NCBI GenBank assembly: GCA_014529385.2 | Contig: CM043943.1 | Location: 97,922,855-97,986,854 of the forward strand | From: Adiantum capillus-veneris | Taxonomy: Eukaryota > Streptophyta > Polypodiopsida > Polypodiales > Pteridaceae | Length of the DNA stretch: 64,000 nucleotides | Reading direction: 5' to 3' | Translations under genes and position numbers: made by a program | Part shown: positions 34,399 to 47,287 of the stretch, one piece after another | How the letters are laid out: each line of letters begins with the position of its first letter | Position numbering within the stretch: the first letter of the stretch is position 1 | The notes under the pieces: model-generated | The model's input: only the letters and a program-made list of their open reading frames with translations | Databases searched by the model: none | Told to the model about the DNA's origin: nothing

Positions 34399-36127
34399 TT
34401 AAGGAGACCCTCCACCATTAAGAACCTTCTTAATGCTTACCCTCTGCTCTGTTGACAACTGGGTGGGAAACTTCACATCAAATTTAATCCTCAAATTCCC
34501 TTTCTTGCCGGGCTCTTTGGCAATAGGCATCCCTTCATTTGGTATAACTTTCTCATATCCAGGATAGACGATTTCAGTGCATGGAACCGAGAGAGTTTTC
34601 AAATTTAGCAATGGAATGGAAAGAATGCAACCAGTTAAAGCCTCTGCAAGTGTGAGCTTTTGAGTTGTGATGAGATCGTTGCCTTCTCTTTTAAACACTT
34701 CATGTGGTTTCTCATCAATGACGAAGATCAAATCTGCCGGAACCAACCCTGCTTGTTCATTCCCTTTTTCAGGAAAGGTTACTTTTGTACCCTTCTTCCA
34801 GCCAGGCTTGATGTTAATCGTCAAAACTTCTTCCACGGTGGCCATCTTGCTGATCACAGATGCACAAAACCCAGAAAATCAAAGCAATTACTCTCAAGCT
34901 CTCACATTGAACTAAAACAAAGAAATAGAAGCAGACTATCAAATGTAAATGGACTCACTACCCCATCGTTATAACATTCCGGGAGATCTTCATCTTTCTT
35001 ATTGATCCATTGTAGAACTCCTCAAGAGTACAAGGCAGCTTGTTCTCAATGGGTGGCGCCTTCCTCGATCCTTGTGAGGTTCCTTCACTCTTAGGGCTTC
35101 CATGCAAAGGCTCTGTCCCAAAAAGCCCATCGTGTGCAAATGCACGTCCACTTTTCGGCCTGCTATTGAATGAAGCACTCCTCATTCCTGGGTTCAAGTT
35201 CATTTTACCAAAGACTTCAGAAAAAAGATCTTCTGCATTTCTTGTATTGAAGGATCGTCCACCACGACTTGCACGCCCACCATTCTCAGATGAGGGAAAT
35301 TCCTTCAAGCCTTCTTCTCCGTACTGATCATATATTGTTCGTTTCTGGGCATCAGTCAAAACCTGTAAAAACAAAACATTGATTTAACTAGGATGTCAAA
35401 TGAACACACATTACAGATATTATATGGCCATCAGAATTCCCCTGCCAAAGGTCGTGCGTTCTACAGAGCTGTCTAGACTTGACACAAAAAGCATAGCAAC
35501 TGCAGCTTTCTACATTGATGAGGACCAGACACGCCAAATATAAATAGATATAGTTGATGTGTTTATAATTGAACAGACTCAACTGAATGCGAATGTGTGA
35601 TTCCCACAAGGCTTTCTGACAACTACAACGCAGTTGTAAACCAGCCAACTATTTCTTAAAGCTTTGATACAACAAATCTGAGCTGAAAAGCAAGACCTTG
35701 AAAAAATGTTTTCATGATATCAGGATTCATTGCCCCATAACCTTCGAGTCACTTCCACAGAAGCACGCCTACTGAAGCATTGCATGCATGTGCATGAAGT
35801 GCACGTGCATTAAATGAAGTGCAGACCCTTCCAATAGAAAATTTTGAACCACAAGCTTCTCAGAAATACAAAGAGACTACAACCGAGCTGCTATCCAGGT
35901 ACGCATAATGCAACCACAGAGAATGTGCCATACAGACGTGTTAAAAAGAAGAGGAGAGTAACCTCAAAAGCCTCTGAAATCTGCTTGAATTTGGCCTCCG
36001 CCTCAGCCTTTGAGTCTGGATTCTTGTCAGGATGCCATCGCATGGCCAGACGCTTGTAAGCCTTTTTCAGATCATCTTCAGAAGCATTGCGGCCAACCTT
36101 GAGAATCTCATAATAGTCCACCCCCAT
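34399..36127 (-). CDS. Type II DnaJ/HSP40 co-chaperone (DNAJB-like), three exons
   Basis: Exons 36127-35963, 35362-34959 and 34849-34399 (minus) give 339 codons plus stop, with every junction in phase: GAG|GTTACT...acag|GTT, then TA|GTGAGT...atcag|CAAG. The J domain (residues 1-66) has YYEIL, helix II basic residues and the HPD motif (32-34) needed to stimulate Hsp70 ATPase. A Ser/Arg/Gly linker follows, poorer in GGF repeats than usual. The client-binding C-terminal domains start near residue 165 ([55 protein letters not shown]). There is no CxxCxGxG zinc domain, so it is type II, and there is no signal peptide, so it is probably cytosolic. Length matches the family (about 335-350). It looks intact. 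The residues TMGYKMAT after SRNVI differ from the usual DASGKTVP-like turn, so exon 2's end deserves confirmation. Confidence 0.9.
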
Positions 36128-36855
36128 CTTTCTTAATAGGCTTACAACCTATAAAACTTCTGCATGTTTCATTGCATAACAATGTAGGCAATGCAGGAGC
36201 AAGAATGGAGGAACCGGCTTCTGATTGTACAAGTGCAGACAGCGGCACTGAGGAGATCTTAAAGCGTCTTCACTTCTCCAACAAAAGAGAGCCAATGGTC
36301 TTCTCAACTTCAACTTCTAGCGCATAATGCAGCAAAAGAAACCTAAAGTTTCTTGGAAAAAACCAACCTTAAACTGCAGATAGAACGCTCAGACTCAACT
36401 TCTTCCAGACTATGAAGATTTCTCTTCTTCCTATCGTCAAATGGCAGCTCAACTTCCTCCAGAGCTAAGGCAATTCTGCAGAAGCACAATAGCCGCAGGG
36501 AAATGCAACTAGATGGCCAACCTCTGCTTTTGCACCGGCAATGAAGCCGTTGATTTAGCACGCCTCCACGTCTGTCTCCAGCCTTCTGATCTTGCAAAGG
36601 AGACGAAGCCTACGCCTTACATAGATGCTGAGATGCTCTGATTCGAAGAGCCATTACCCCCTAAGATGGAGAAGAAGATACCATGTCAATGGCGAGACGA
36701 ACATAAAGATGCGCCAGCTAGGGCACGGAGAGACCAAGTGTGACCTGAAAGCGTAGCGCATCAAAGTGCGTGAAATGCAGAAGGAAGGGACATTGGAAGG
36801 TGAGTGCAAGCGTGTGTGTGTGGAGTGCGGGAAAGAGAATGTGCTTTGTGTGTGC

Positions 36856-36898
<43 letters not shown>

Positions 36899-37100
36899 CT
36901 GTGCCATGTGCGTGAGAGAGAAAGATGGAGAGAGAGGACTGTGCCATGTGCGTGAGAGAGAGGAGAGAGAGAGTGTCGCTCTCTCACTCTCTTCATGGAC
37001 GATGACGGGCTAAGTGGAGCTGCACGGAGGCTCTCAGCACTCTCCAAATTGCAACCCTGAGTCCCTGACGTTTTGTTACTGCACATGACGGGCATCTATA
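36128..37100 (-). promoter_or_regulatory. Upstream region of the DnaJ gene (5' UTR/promoter candidate)
   Basis: The start context is aaagATGGGG. Upstream lie several short frames without homology and purine-rich (GAAGAAG-type) stretches. At 36835-36970 there is a compound TG/GA microsatellite. CT/GA tracts near transcription starts are common in plants. No TATA box or heat-shock element could be assigned with confidence. Confidence 0.35.
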
Positions 37101-37961
37101 TCTATATATCTACATTGGTATAGTATAGGGTAGAGGGGTCAGTAGTGGGTCGTTTAACTTGTGTGCTATACATCATACATATTTATCCTCCATGCCACAT
37201 GGCCAATTTTGGGCTCCAAGGGTGGCAAAAGATGTGTAGTGACTAGGGCTTCCTAACGGCATAGATGGCTCCGAAGCTAGTGCCACACAAAGCATTTGTG
37301 ACAGACTAGACTGGCACAATATTCGATGCAAAAAAGAAAGAGGGACGTCAAGACATTAGAGAAGACAGGAGGCCAATACAAGGACACACGCAACCCGGGG
37401 TTTGAATTGTGGTCTCAATGAATGGTAGGACCCCACATCAACTCCCCTAAGCCAACGTTCCGATGTGCTTCTTTGGGGGGGTGCTTAGTCTTATTATTGG
37501 CACCCATCTCGCTAATGACCCCTCTACCCTACTAGCTCGCGTGACCGCCTACGAGTCTCGCTCGCTCTTACCAATGATATAACGGTAAAGCCTTTGACGA
37601 CGGCATCGTCTCCAGCGTTGCTTAAGCATGCAAACACTATCTACATAAGCCCTACATTTAGAGAGAGAGAGAGAGAGGTATTTAATGCCTTTCTCTCTTG
37701 CATGTAGACGATGGCGTCCTTTCTCTCTATCTCTCTATTTGATTTGTAGTTTCAATATACAAACCTCTATTCCGCTTTAATTTGCTCTTTTTCATGGATA
37801 ATAACTCTCTCTCTCTCTCTCTCTCTCAAGTTTTGATCGTCTTTTTTTCTGGACCATCAGTCCTTAACCGAGATGTATGCCACAGCCCCACCTTGAAGGA
37901 TCCATTTGTAAAGTTTTATTTTGGTCCCATGGGTCATATTTGACCTCCGTGGATGATAATC

Positions 37962-37996
<35 letters not shown>

Positions 37997-38340
37997 TTTA
38001 TCCCATTCCCCAATACACATATCCTCATCCTCTCTCTATTTGATTTGTAGCCCATTTCAACATACATGCTCTACCCCAAAAAGTGTTGCCAAGAGGGAGG
38101 GAGTGAAGAATATTTGGTCACATCGGCATCTCACAATGACTGCACGCAGTGGATGTACAGTGGTCAACTGGCACCTCATAGTGACTACGGCAACTTCATA
38201 ATCGAGTTTTCACAGATCGGATATCAATTGTTATACCCAGTCGAGAGGTATCAAGCCTTGGCTCAGCTAAACTGCATTGAGCCCAAGTACAATCAAAGGC
38301 CGAGTTTATAGTAGTTGGTTGCACTCATGATCTAATGCAA
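37101..38340. other. Intergenic between DnaJ and PPR remnants
   Basis: Several short CT/GA tracts (37660, 37806, 37963). Two near-repeated phrases (ctctctatttgatttgtagYYYatttcaa at about 37730 and 38032) suggest a roughly 300 bp local duplication. No gene recognised. Confidence 0.45.
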
Positions 38341-39410
38341 TAGACGTTAGGTGCAAGTGTATGTGATTGCATTTGGAGAGATGTCATGTCTTTGCATTTG
38401 CTATTGAAAACAGCCCAGAGCTTCCTGACCGTGACCCTTGCCTTCAACATGTCAGCGTATGTGATTGCATCTCAAGAGACACCCTCACTTTGTATTTGCT
38501 GAAAACAACCCATAACTTCTCGGCCCTATCCAAGTTGGGCATATCCCACAATCAGTGCATTCCGAGAGACAACGACATCCCGAACATGAATCTCCTCAAG
38601 CACTTTTTGTGCTTTATGAAGTGCAACACATTTGGCATATCTAAAAACATCCCAAAGCTTACTAACTTTGATCCTTGCCTTCGACATGCAAGCGTATGTG
38701 ATTGCATCTGGAGAGACACCCTTGCTTTGCATCTGCCAAAAGCAACCTAGAGCTTCTTGGCATATCCCGCAATCAAAGAGTCGACCGAGGTAGTGCCAAG
38801 CACAACATTTTCTTTCGACATCCACTAACTAACACTATCATTGTGAATTCCTTTGCCCATGTCAGCATCGTGTGTATGCCACATGCCTTCAAGGTGCGAT
38901 GCGGATGGACTTGCTGAACTAAGCGATGCGGATGGAGCGGGCATTTTGAAGGCAGGTATGGGATCATATTAGTTTGAGATCATTGTAGGGCTTGCGGGCA
39001 CCTTAATTAGGGGTTGGCAAAATAATTCAAACTTTGATCATCAGATTGGATCCATGTAAACTATTGAAGGTCGTGCATTACACTGCCTTGGTCAACATGT
39101 ATGTCAAATTTGGTGCAATCCACAAATTTGGTGGCACTCCTTGTTAAACTCCAATGAGCACATCTTCTTTGAATTAGTTGGCAATCTATGCTCACTCACT
39201 GCAGTATTGGCTTTCATGAGAGAATGCAAAGGCAGCTCTGGCCGGTTGAAAGTGGATTGAAGGAGCAAAAGCAAAGATGTTGACAGGGTCTACAATGTAG
39301 AGAAGGACAGAAAGCAGACAAAGAGTCTAATTCTCTATAGTTATAGGATCAAGCTACGAGGCAAGGGGATTTTCTTGAGTTGTAGCATGCGACGAGCATG
39401 CTCCAACCAA
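38340..39410 (-). pseudogene. Decayed PPR gene, copy 2
   Basis: Minus-strand pieces match plant PLS-class PPR repeats, the 35-residue RNA-binding repeats of organelle RNA-processing proteins: EALGCFWQMQSKGVSPDAITYACMSKA, VALHKAQKVLEEIHVRDVVVSRNALIVGYAQLG, and a TLKACGI segment near 38880. Frames shift and stop repeatedly, so no working product is expected. The upstream part (39130-39410) repeats 40378-40650, marking it as the second unit of a tandem duplication. No E or DYW editing domain is visible. Confidence 0.75.
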
Positions 39411-40650
39411 TGGCAAGAGACGTCATCCAAGATAGGAATCTTCTCAAGCACTTTTTGTGTGTTATGAAGTGCACCACGTTTGGCATGCATGTCGACCAAG
39501 GCAGTGTCAGACACAACATTTTCTTTCAACAACCCCTGACTATCAATATCATCATGAATTCTTTTGCCCATATCAGCATCTTGTGTAATGCCATATGCCT
39601 TCAAGGTGAAAGTGTATGTGAATGCTTTTAGAGAGATATCCTCTCTCTGCATTTGCTACAAACATCCTGAAGCCTCCTAACCCTGACCCTTGCCTTCAAG
39701 ATGCAAGCGTATATGATTGCATCTAGAGACACACCCTTGCTTGACATCAACTGAAAATAGTGGAGCTTCTTGGACCTACCCAAATTGAGCAAATCCCGCA
39801 ATCAGTGCATTCCAAGAGACAACATCCCGAACATGAAGCTCCTCAAGCACTTTTTGTGCTTTATCAAGTGCACCACATTTGGCATACATGTTGACCAAGC
39901 TAGTGCCATGCATGAGTAAAAGCTTACACGGATCCAATCCAATGATCAAAGTTTGAGTTATTTCACCAACCCCTTATTAAGGTGTCCGCAACCTTGACCC
40001 TTTCCTTCAAGAAGCAAGCATATCTAATTGCATCTGGAGAGACGCCCGCATTTCGCATCCGCCAAAAATAGCCTAGAGCTTCTTGGCCCTGTTCAAGTTG
40101 GGCATATCTCGCAATCACTACATTCCAATGGACAACATCCTAAACAAGAATCTCCTCGAGTGCTTTGTGAAGTGCATCACATTTGTCAAACATGTCGACC
40201 AAGGCACTACCAAGCATGCTCAATGGCTTACACGGATCCAATACAATGATCAGATAGCGTTTAAATTATTTTGCAACCCCTAATTAAGGTGCCCACAAGA
40301 CCTGCAAGATGATTGATGCCGCATGCAGGTCCTCATACCCACCTTCAAAACTGCCCGCTCCATCCAGATTTCTTAGTTCTACAAGCCGTGCGCTCCCTAC
40401 TAAACTCCAATGAGTGCAACTTCTTTGAATTAGCTGGCAATCTATGCTCACTCACTGTAGTGCTGCTTGAATGCAAAGGCAACTTTGGCCGGCTGAAAAT
40501 GGCTTGAAGGAGCGAAAGCAAAGATGTTGATGGGGTCTACAATATAGAGAAGGGTGAAAAGCAAACAACGAGTCTTCTCTTGAGTTGTAGGAGGGGCAAC
40601 GGGGTCGTCTTGAGTTGAGGGCATGCGGCAAGCATGCTTTGACTGATGGT
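39411..40650 (-). pseudogene. Decayed PPR gene, copy 1
   Basis: Minus strand. The N-terminal region lies near 40380-40650. PPR-like pieces follow through 40010-40250 and 39660-39960, then a clearer repeat block (TYTFTLKAYGI; DMGKRIHDDIDSQGLLKENVVSDTALVDMHAKRGALHNTQKVLEKIPI, split here by frame use) at 39652-39420. Right after 'DDVS' the sequence runs into copy 2's N-terminal region, so the repeat is cut at the duplication joint. Multiple stops and frameshifts. Confidence 0.75.
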
Positions 40651-40656
40651 TATTGC

Positions 40657-40660
<4 letters not shown>

Positions 40661-40743
<83 letters not shown>

Positions 40744-40757
40744 CCACCCACACACAC
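40661..40757. repeat. (CT)n-(CA)n compound microsatellite
   Basis: About 58 bp CT followed by about 38 bp CA, one interruption. Confidence 0.95.
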
Positions 40758-41616
40758 AGTTCTGTTCAAAGCCTCAAAGACACTCCTTGAAGGCGCTGAA
40801 GGAATCTCCTTTTGACAGGTGGCCGAGGGAAGGCTGGAATCCCTCCTCGTTTTATATATTAACAATGACTTCTAAAGAGCTCAAGCCCTCTGTTGGGTCA
40901 CCGATTAGTAACAATGACTATCTATAGCCTCTTAAAGTCCACAAACAAGCTTACATGGGTTGTGAAAGATCTAACATGTTTGTCAATGTTGGGCATCTCA
41001 TCACTAGTGAAAGAAGCATACATGTCTTCTAAACCATGCTAGTGTGCCACACACTTTGAAATACATGGGAGTGAATGACACTATCAATGCCGAAATAAGG
41101 GAAGAAAGAAATAATTTTTATCTAGATTGTAAAATTGTAGGCATGGCCAACCATCCTCAATAGAGCCACACAAAGAAAACACCTGTACAACATGCGCTCG
41201 AATGTCCCCAAAGTTGCCAATGAGAAGATCTTTTTGTAAGTCATCACCCAAAGTGTTGCAAATACAAACATTAGTGCGAACAGAAAAGGCAGTGCTCAAA
41301 AGCTCCATAATTGTTAGATCAGAAGGAAACCATTCTACAACGTTGAAACTTGACAGCTCGCATCAGGTCCATTGGAAGGCGTCTTGTGACTAATTTGATA
41401 AAAAACAAAAGATCATAAATTTCAAGAAAATGTTGGAGGATGACTTGCCTTTGTTGGATGAATGGAAAGATATAATAGAATAAAAAGTGGAGAACAATTT
41501 GCACTCTGATGGCTATTGAAGCTCACCTTAAGGAAGCATAAGACAGACTTAGTAAGGGAGCCCACTACTCCCATCATGGTAAGAAATTTGCAATTGGACT
41601 TGTCTTGCATACAAAA
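40758..41616. other. Intergenic before the Tat-type Gypsy
   Basis: A minus frame (41308-41084) reads as a plausible protein (LGDDLQKDLLIGNFGDIRAHV) but matches nothing I recognise and has no clear splice context. Otherwise non-coding. Confidence 0.35.
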
Positions 41617-42781
41617 AATCGAGAACCCCGAGCCCCGACGGCCTCTAAAACATCGGGGACCGAATGGCGCGCCTCGAGCCTGTCACGGTAAAGCAAACAG
41701 GGGGCACCACCTAGATTTGAGCAGCTAGGACGCAAACCGTGATGATATGAACACCGCAAACTTACACACACACACACACACACACACAGAATTGCAAATG
41801 ATGAAAACCCTCAGGGATGTGAGGGAGAATTATTTCTGCAGTATTTATAAATGGCACGCAGTGATGGAAGAGAGGTAGGGAGAGGAGGTGGTGCAAACTA
41901 CTTGGTGCGTTCTCTAAGACGACTCAATGATTGTGAAGCTTGCTACCAAGAGCGTGTATACGTGTGTGCATCGACCATTGGAGTCGAGTGATGGACGTGG
42001 TTCCCTTTGCATGGTGCAATTCCCAAGGCAACCCCAACACACAAGCCCCCCCCCCTCCCCGTGATGGTGATAGTGTCAAGTCTTCCCACTACACTCTACC
42101 AAGTGCTGACTTCTCATGGACTACCCCCGATAGTGACCTCTCAGTGTCAATTTATAGGTGTTGGATGCTTGGATTATGGTAATCCCGGTGTGATTAGGGT
42201 AAGCTTAATCGGGGAGACAAAGCAAGTGGTGGGCCCGGTGTGGTTGACCCTTGCTTTGTTTTGGGAGGTTATTAAAAGATGGGAATCTCTAGGTGGGCCT
42301 TTGTGACCATCACCTAGGGAGAGGATATTTACAAAAAATGGGAATTTTACAATGGCTCGGGTGAAACACTGAAGAAATGATGAAAATAACCTATAAATTA
42401 CTGAAATTGGCATCGTGGTTGCGTGTTGCCGGTGAAAGGTGTGTTGCCGGTGCGTCGGTGTCGAGCGTACTTCTTTTCGGGATCGGTGCCTTCGGCACAT
42501 TTCCTCTTTTTGTTGTTGGCGGTGCGTGCTTTGGGTCGTTCTTCTTTTTCGTGGTCGTCGTAGTCATGGAGTCCTTCGTTTTCTTTGTATTTGTAGTGCG
42601 TATACGCACGTGTGTGTGTGTGTACGTATGTGCATGTGGGCGGATGTGTATATATATATGTATATGGGTATGTGTGTGTGTGAGTGTGAGGATGAGGGAG
42701 AGGGTGAGGATGAGGGTGTGAGTGTGTGGTGTGGAGGGAGAGTGGGCTCCGGCTCCGTGCGCTACGCCTTCGGGCTGAAAC

Positions 42782-42866
<85 letters not shown>

Positions 42867-43620
42867 TTGGCGCTAGAGGGAGGGGGAATCCATAGGGCGG
42901 GTGCCAACCGTGGGGGGGGGGGGGGGGGGGGGGGGGAAGAGAGTGTGTGAAGGGGGGGGGGGGGTGTCTTATCCTCCGTCTTGCATGTTGTCTCAAGGAT
43001 GAGAGGAGGGGAAGAAGTCAATGGTGTGGGGGGGGATAGAGGGTGGGGATAGCAGGCCAAGGGGAGGGTGAGTGAGGCCGAGGGGAGGGTGAGGCGAGCG
43101 GGTGGGGAAGAGGGGGGGGTAGAATATTAGCGGGCCAAGGGGGGGGTAATGAGAGGAGGGGGGGGGGGGGGGGGGGGGGGGGGGAAGAGTGTGAGAGAGG
43201 GAGAGGGTGAGTGTAAGAATACGGGAGAGCAGGGGTTCACATGCGGCTCGACACAGAGGGAGCACGAGAGGAAAAAACGAGAGAGGGGTCGGGGTGAGTG
43301 ATCGAGGCTTGCGCCTGGCCGAGGGTGGCCAGTAAGGGGGGGGGGGGAATGGAGAGAGAGAGAGATGATACTAGAGAGATATGTAGGGAAAATGAGAGAG
43401 AGAGAGGGGGGGGGGGTTATTTCATTCGATGCCCGCGGGGGGGGGGCGCAATAAACTACAGGGGAAAGGGAGAATGGGTATCTGAAACCGAGGGTGGCCG
43501 GCTAGGCCAGAGCGGGGATCTGAGGGTGATAAGGGCGGCCAATCGAAGGGGGGGGGGGGGGGGTGTGCCATGCCCGTAGAGGTGTCGTGGGTTTACCAGG
43601 CGGTTCCGAGCCTTCCAACA
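41617..43620 (-). repeat. 3' LTR of the Tat-type element
   Basis: About 2 kb. On the minus strand it begins TGTTGGAAGGCTCGG (43620 leftwards). It matches the right LTR through 'cgacggcctctaaaac', (AC)n, 'gtggttgacccttgctttg' and a long tail rich in G runs and GA repeats. Bordered on its inner side by a pyrimidine-rich stretch on the plus strand (43650-43680), the minus-strand polypurine tract. Confidence 0.8.
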
Positions 43621-43726
43621 GTGTCGCCAAGGCTCCAGCAGCGGAAAAATGAGTTTTTTTTTCTTTTTTTCTCTTTGATTTTCAAAAATCGACCATCATT
43701 AGCCCTCTCCCTTTGGCTAGAGGCAT

Positions 43727-44002
43727 TCATGCTTCTAGCCCGTCTTCTGCTTCTTCAGCTGTGGAGTTAGAGGGTTCTCCCTCTTCTGGAATGTCTAGCA
43801 TGAATTTTGGATCAAACCTTAGAAAATACCTTTTCAGTCTCCATCCATTGACCCTAGTCATGTGAATTCTCCAATCTACTTCCATCAGCTTATAGCTGTT
43901 GTTGTCATAGCGTTTCTTGATGATGAATGGCCCTTCCCATCTGGGTTGAAATTTCTTGTCCTTCTTGGTGTCAAATCTATTATCGTATCTCAGCACTAAC
44001 AT
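43727..44002 (-). pseudogene. Tat-type Gypsy: integrase C-terminal part
   Basis: Reads KFQPRWEGPFIIKKRYDNNS and NGWRLKRYF, the C-terminal DNA-binding part found in Tat-lineage integrases, with no chromodomain after it. Broken element part. Confidence 0.8.
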
Positions 44003-44131
44003 ACCATTTTCCAGTCCCTTTTCTTAAAGCCCTTGATTGAAGGTGAGCCGGCGTCGTTCTGCCTGCGTTGAATAGTGATTGATTGCTTCTTCCCTATCTA
44101 GTTGGAGTCTCTCCAGATCCAAGATGTGGTT

Positions 44132-45057
44132 TTAGAGATTTACAATCGGATGATGTATCTGGCTAGCCAAAACTCGTAAGCTGGCTATCTGTACCTCAAT
44201 GGGTAGAATTGCCTCCTTCCCATAAACTAGATGGAAAGGGGTGAAACCTAGTGATGTTTGGAACGTTGTTCTGTAGGCCCAAAGAGCTGCCATGAGATGT
44301 TTATCCAAGTCCCCTGTGTGATTGTTCACCTGCTTTGTGATGATTTTGCAAATCATTCCATTTACCTTCTCTACCAGACCATTGCATTGTGGATAGTATG
44401 GTGTGGAATGCCGGCATGTGATGCCTAACTTCTTCATCAGTTCTCCCACCAAATTACCTATGAATCCTGGTCCTCTATCTGATATTATCTCAAGAGGAGT
44501 GCCAAAACGGCAACAAATATGCTCAAAAATGAACTTTTCTACCTCTTGGGCTGTAATGAGGGTGGTGGTTGTTGCTTCTGCCCATCGAGTCATGTAGTGT
44601 ACACCCACTATGATGTAAAGTTTACTTGATTGGGCCCTTGGTAAAGGATCGATTGCATCTATTCCCATTTCTCAAATGGACCATACGAGATGATAGGAGT
44701 TTGTGGCTCGTATATTAATGTTCGATCACTGACCACTTGATAGGCCTTACATGTTTTACACCAATGGTGTACATCCCTGTTCAAGCTAGGCCAAGAGTAT
44801 CCTACTTGTAGAATCTTCCTACTGGTGATGTCTAGAGAAAAATGACCGCCGTAGACGCCATCATGGAAACTTGAAATTACCTCTGTGATCTCATTGGAGG
44901 TTGGCACCCGCCTGAGAATTTGATCCTTGCCCTTACAATACAAATGGTCGTTTACAAGGCGGTACCTAGTAGCCTTCCTTACCAGCCATTGTTTTTGGCC
45001 TTTGGTGTATCTTGCTGGACATTCTCCTGTATCTAAAAAACTGACGATATCCGGCAT
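44132..45057 (-). pseudogene. Tat-type Gypsy: integrase zinc finger and core
   Basis: The zinc-binding region (HDGVYGGHFS...HHWCKTCKAYQ) is followed by the core with DAIDPLP, TRWAEATTT, SDRGPGFIG and YYPQCNGLVEKVNG, carrying the D, D and E positions. Broken. Confidence 0.85.
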
Positions 45058-45140
45058 AGCATCACTACCTTGAAAGAGGGGTAGCTTTAGTTTGATTGCT
45101 CCTACGGGAACGTCTTGTATTCTTTCTTTGGCTAGAGCAT

Positions 45141-46001
45141 CTACCTCCTGATTTTCTGCTCTGGGAACATGAAATAGTTCACTGCTTCAAACTTCTTTAG
45201 AAAGTCCTTAACTTGGCGGAGTTGACCAAGTAAAACCTGATTCTTACAATCCCAGGTGCCATTTATCTGCCTTATCAAAAGCAAAGCATCGCCAAACACA
45301 TTTAGGCGCTGAATTACTTGTGAGTTACTTTGTTCCAACCCAAGAATTAGGGCTGCATATTCTGCTTCATTGATGGAGTGGGAGTGTAATAACTGCCCGA
45401 TGGAGAACACTCTTTCTTGTTGTTCATTGAAAATGACTATGCCTGCTGCAGACTGATCCATTGTTCTCTTGTATGCTCCGTCAAAGAAAAGAGAGTGAGC
45501 TCTTTTTAGCCTAGGACTTTCTACCATTGGTGTTTCTTCCTTTGCTTCCGTGTTGACCTTCAACTTTTTTTCATAATGGCAATGAGTGAGAATTCCCGCT
45601 AAACTATCCCTGGTGGAGTTTTCTACTTGCATGGTGTAGTCAAACTCTTGTAATCTAATCAACCACTTTGAGATCCTAGATGAGACATCCATGTGTCGCA
45701 TTACGTATGGGAAAACCTCTTCCATTGTCAGGATTACAAAGGGTCTAGGCAGGAGATAGGAGCGGAACTTTGTGGTAGCAAACATTAGTGCTAGAACCAT
45801 GTATTCTACTTCGGTAAATCCCTTTTCTGACGGGGTCATGACACGACTAGAGAAGTAAATAGGACGCATGAAAGAATTTTTGGGATCCTTTTGCATTAGC
45901 ACGGCTCCGAGTGTATCACTTCCCACACTAGGGTTCACATAAAACGGCTCGTCCCACTTAGGAGGTGAAATAGTGGGAATCTTAGCTAGGATTTGCCTCA
46001 C
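45141..46001 (-). pseudogene. Tat-type Gypsy: RNase H plus second archaeal-type RNase H
   Basis: The first part is the usual Gypsy RNase H (FYVNPSVGSDTLGAVLMQKD; YFSSRVMTPSEKGFTEVEYM; WLIRLQEFDYTM). The second begins at LFFDGAYKRTMDQSAAGIVI and continues HSHSINEAEYAALILGLEQ and NVFGDALLLIRQINGTW, the D/E/D pattern of an archaeal-like RNase H. The tandem pair is known from the Tat lineage and supports the classification. Confidence 0.85.
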
Positions 46002-46143
46002 CTCAGTAAACTGCTGCTCGTTCTCTTTACTCCATGAGAAGACATTCCTCTAGGTGAGTTTTTGTAGGGGAAGGACCACTTGAGATAGCAGGTGAATGAA
46101 CCTGCTTAAGTATTTTACCTTCTGAAGGAAAGAAACCAGCTGC

Positions 46144-46670
46144 TTAAGCGGTGGTGGGTGATGATAAAGATACCAGGGCTTGAATCTTGCTAGGGTCAGC
46201 CTCGATCCCTTTTGCTGAAATTACATGACCAAGGAGAGTGACGTTGCTTTCACCAATGTGACACTTATCCACGTTGAGTTGGCCACCCAAGGTTTGCAGC
46301 CTGGTTAAGCCATCATAGAATTTGCTTAAATGAAGGGCTCGTGAGCTATAAATGCAAAAATCATCTATGAAAATCCGTATTGATGTTCCAAAGTAGGGTT
46401 GGAAAATAAAAGTCACATAGCGTTGAAATGTGGCCAGGACGTTAGGGAGGCCAAATGGCATCACTCTATAGGCAAAACATCCCCAAGGTGTGATGAAGGT
46501 TGTCTTCTTCTGATCTTCCTCCGCAATGCTGATCTGGAAGTATCCTGAGTAGCCATCGCACACTGTGTATCGCTTGTGACCTGCCACTTCATTGAGTATT
46601 TCATCCTGGAATGGGAGGGGAAAGTGATCCCTCGTCATGGCTGCATTGAGAGGTTTATAATCCACACAGA
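46144..46670 (-). pseudogene. Tat-type Gypsy: reverse transcriptase
   Basis: DYKPLNAAMTRDHFPLPF, GYSGYFQISIAEEDQKKTTF, FAYRVMPFGLPN and the catalytic F-I-D-D box (IFIDDFCIYS) are visible, then LGHVISAKGIEADPSK. Further N-terminal RT lies near 46680-46900. Broken. Confidence 0.88.
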
Positions 46671-47287
46671 ATCTCCACTTACCTTTTTTTTTTTGGTGTG
46701 ACTACTACTGGGGAGACCCATTCTGAGTCCTCGACATGGTAGATGAAACCTGCTTGTAGCAAACTTCTCACTTCTTTAAGCAACGCCTCTTGTTGGATTA
46801 CTCCAAGTCTTCTGAGCTTTTGTACTACGGGTTTACTGCCTTCCTTGAGTTTTATGTGGTGTTACACTACTGTAATCCCTGTGATCTTATCATAGCCATC
46901 AATGAACAAAGTAGTGAAGTTACCTAGCATGGAGAGGTACTCCTTCCTTTCTTCATTGGTTAACTCATTTGAGAGCATTTTTTGTAACTTACCTGCATCC
47001 TGCAAGGACTGCATTCTTGATCATCTCTCTTGGTTTGTCAAGGGTGTTTCAGATTGTGTCAATCTGTTTGGGTCTTTAAGAATGACCCCCATCACTTCGA
47101 TGCTACTGTCACTTCCGTCGGTGGTGGTCGTCTCTTCTCCTAAGGTAGACGAGTAGCCGCTGGTGGACTCATCTTCTGAAGCCTCCAAGATCATGTTGCG
47201 CTGATTTCCAGTCCTCATGTCGTAGAATATGGACTTCCCTTTAGCGTCCTTCATCTGAATCATCACGGTGCTCCAGTCTTGTTTAGC

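Noticed and set aside
41084-41308. Minus-strand 74-codon frame as a host exon
   Set aside because: Plausible composition but no splice sites, start context or family resemblance to support it.
42391-43060. Long minus-strand frames inside the Tat LTR, repeated at 51552-52202
   Set aside because: They follow low-complexity Ser/His/Pro from CT, CA and C runs. They are conserved only because the LTRs are copies.
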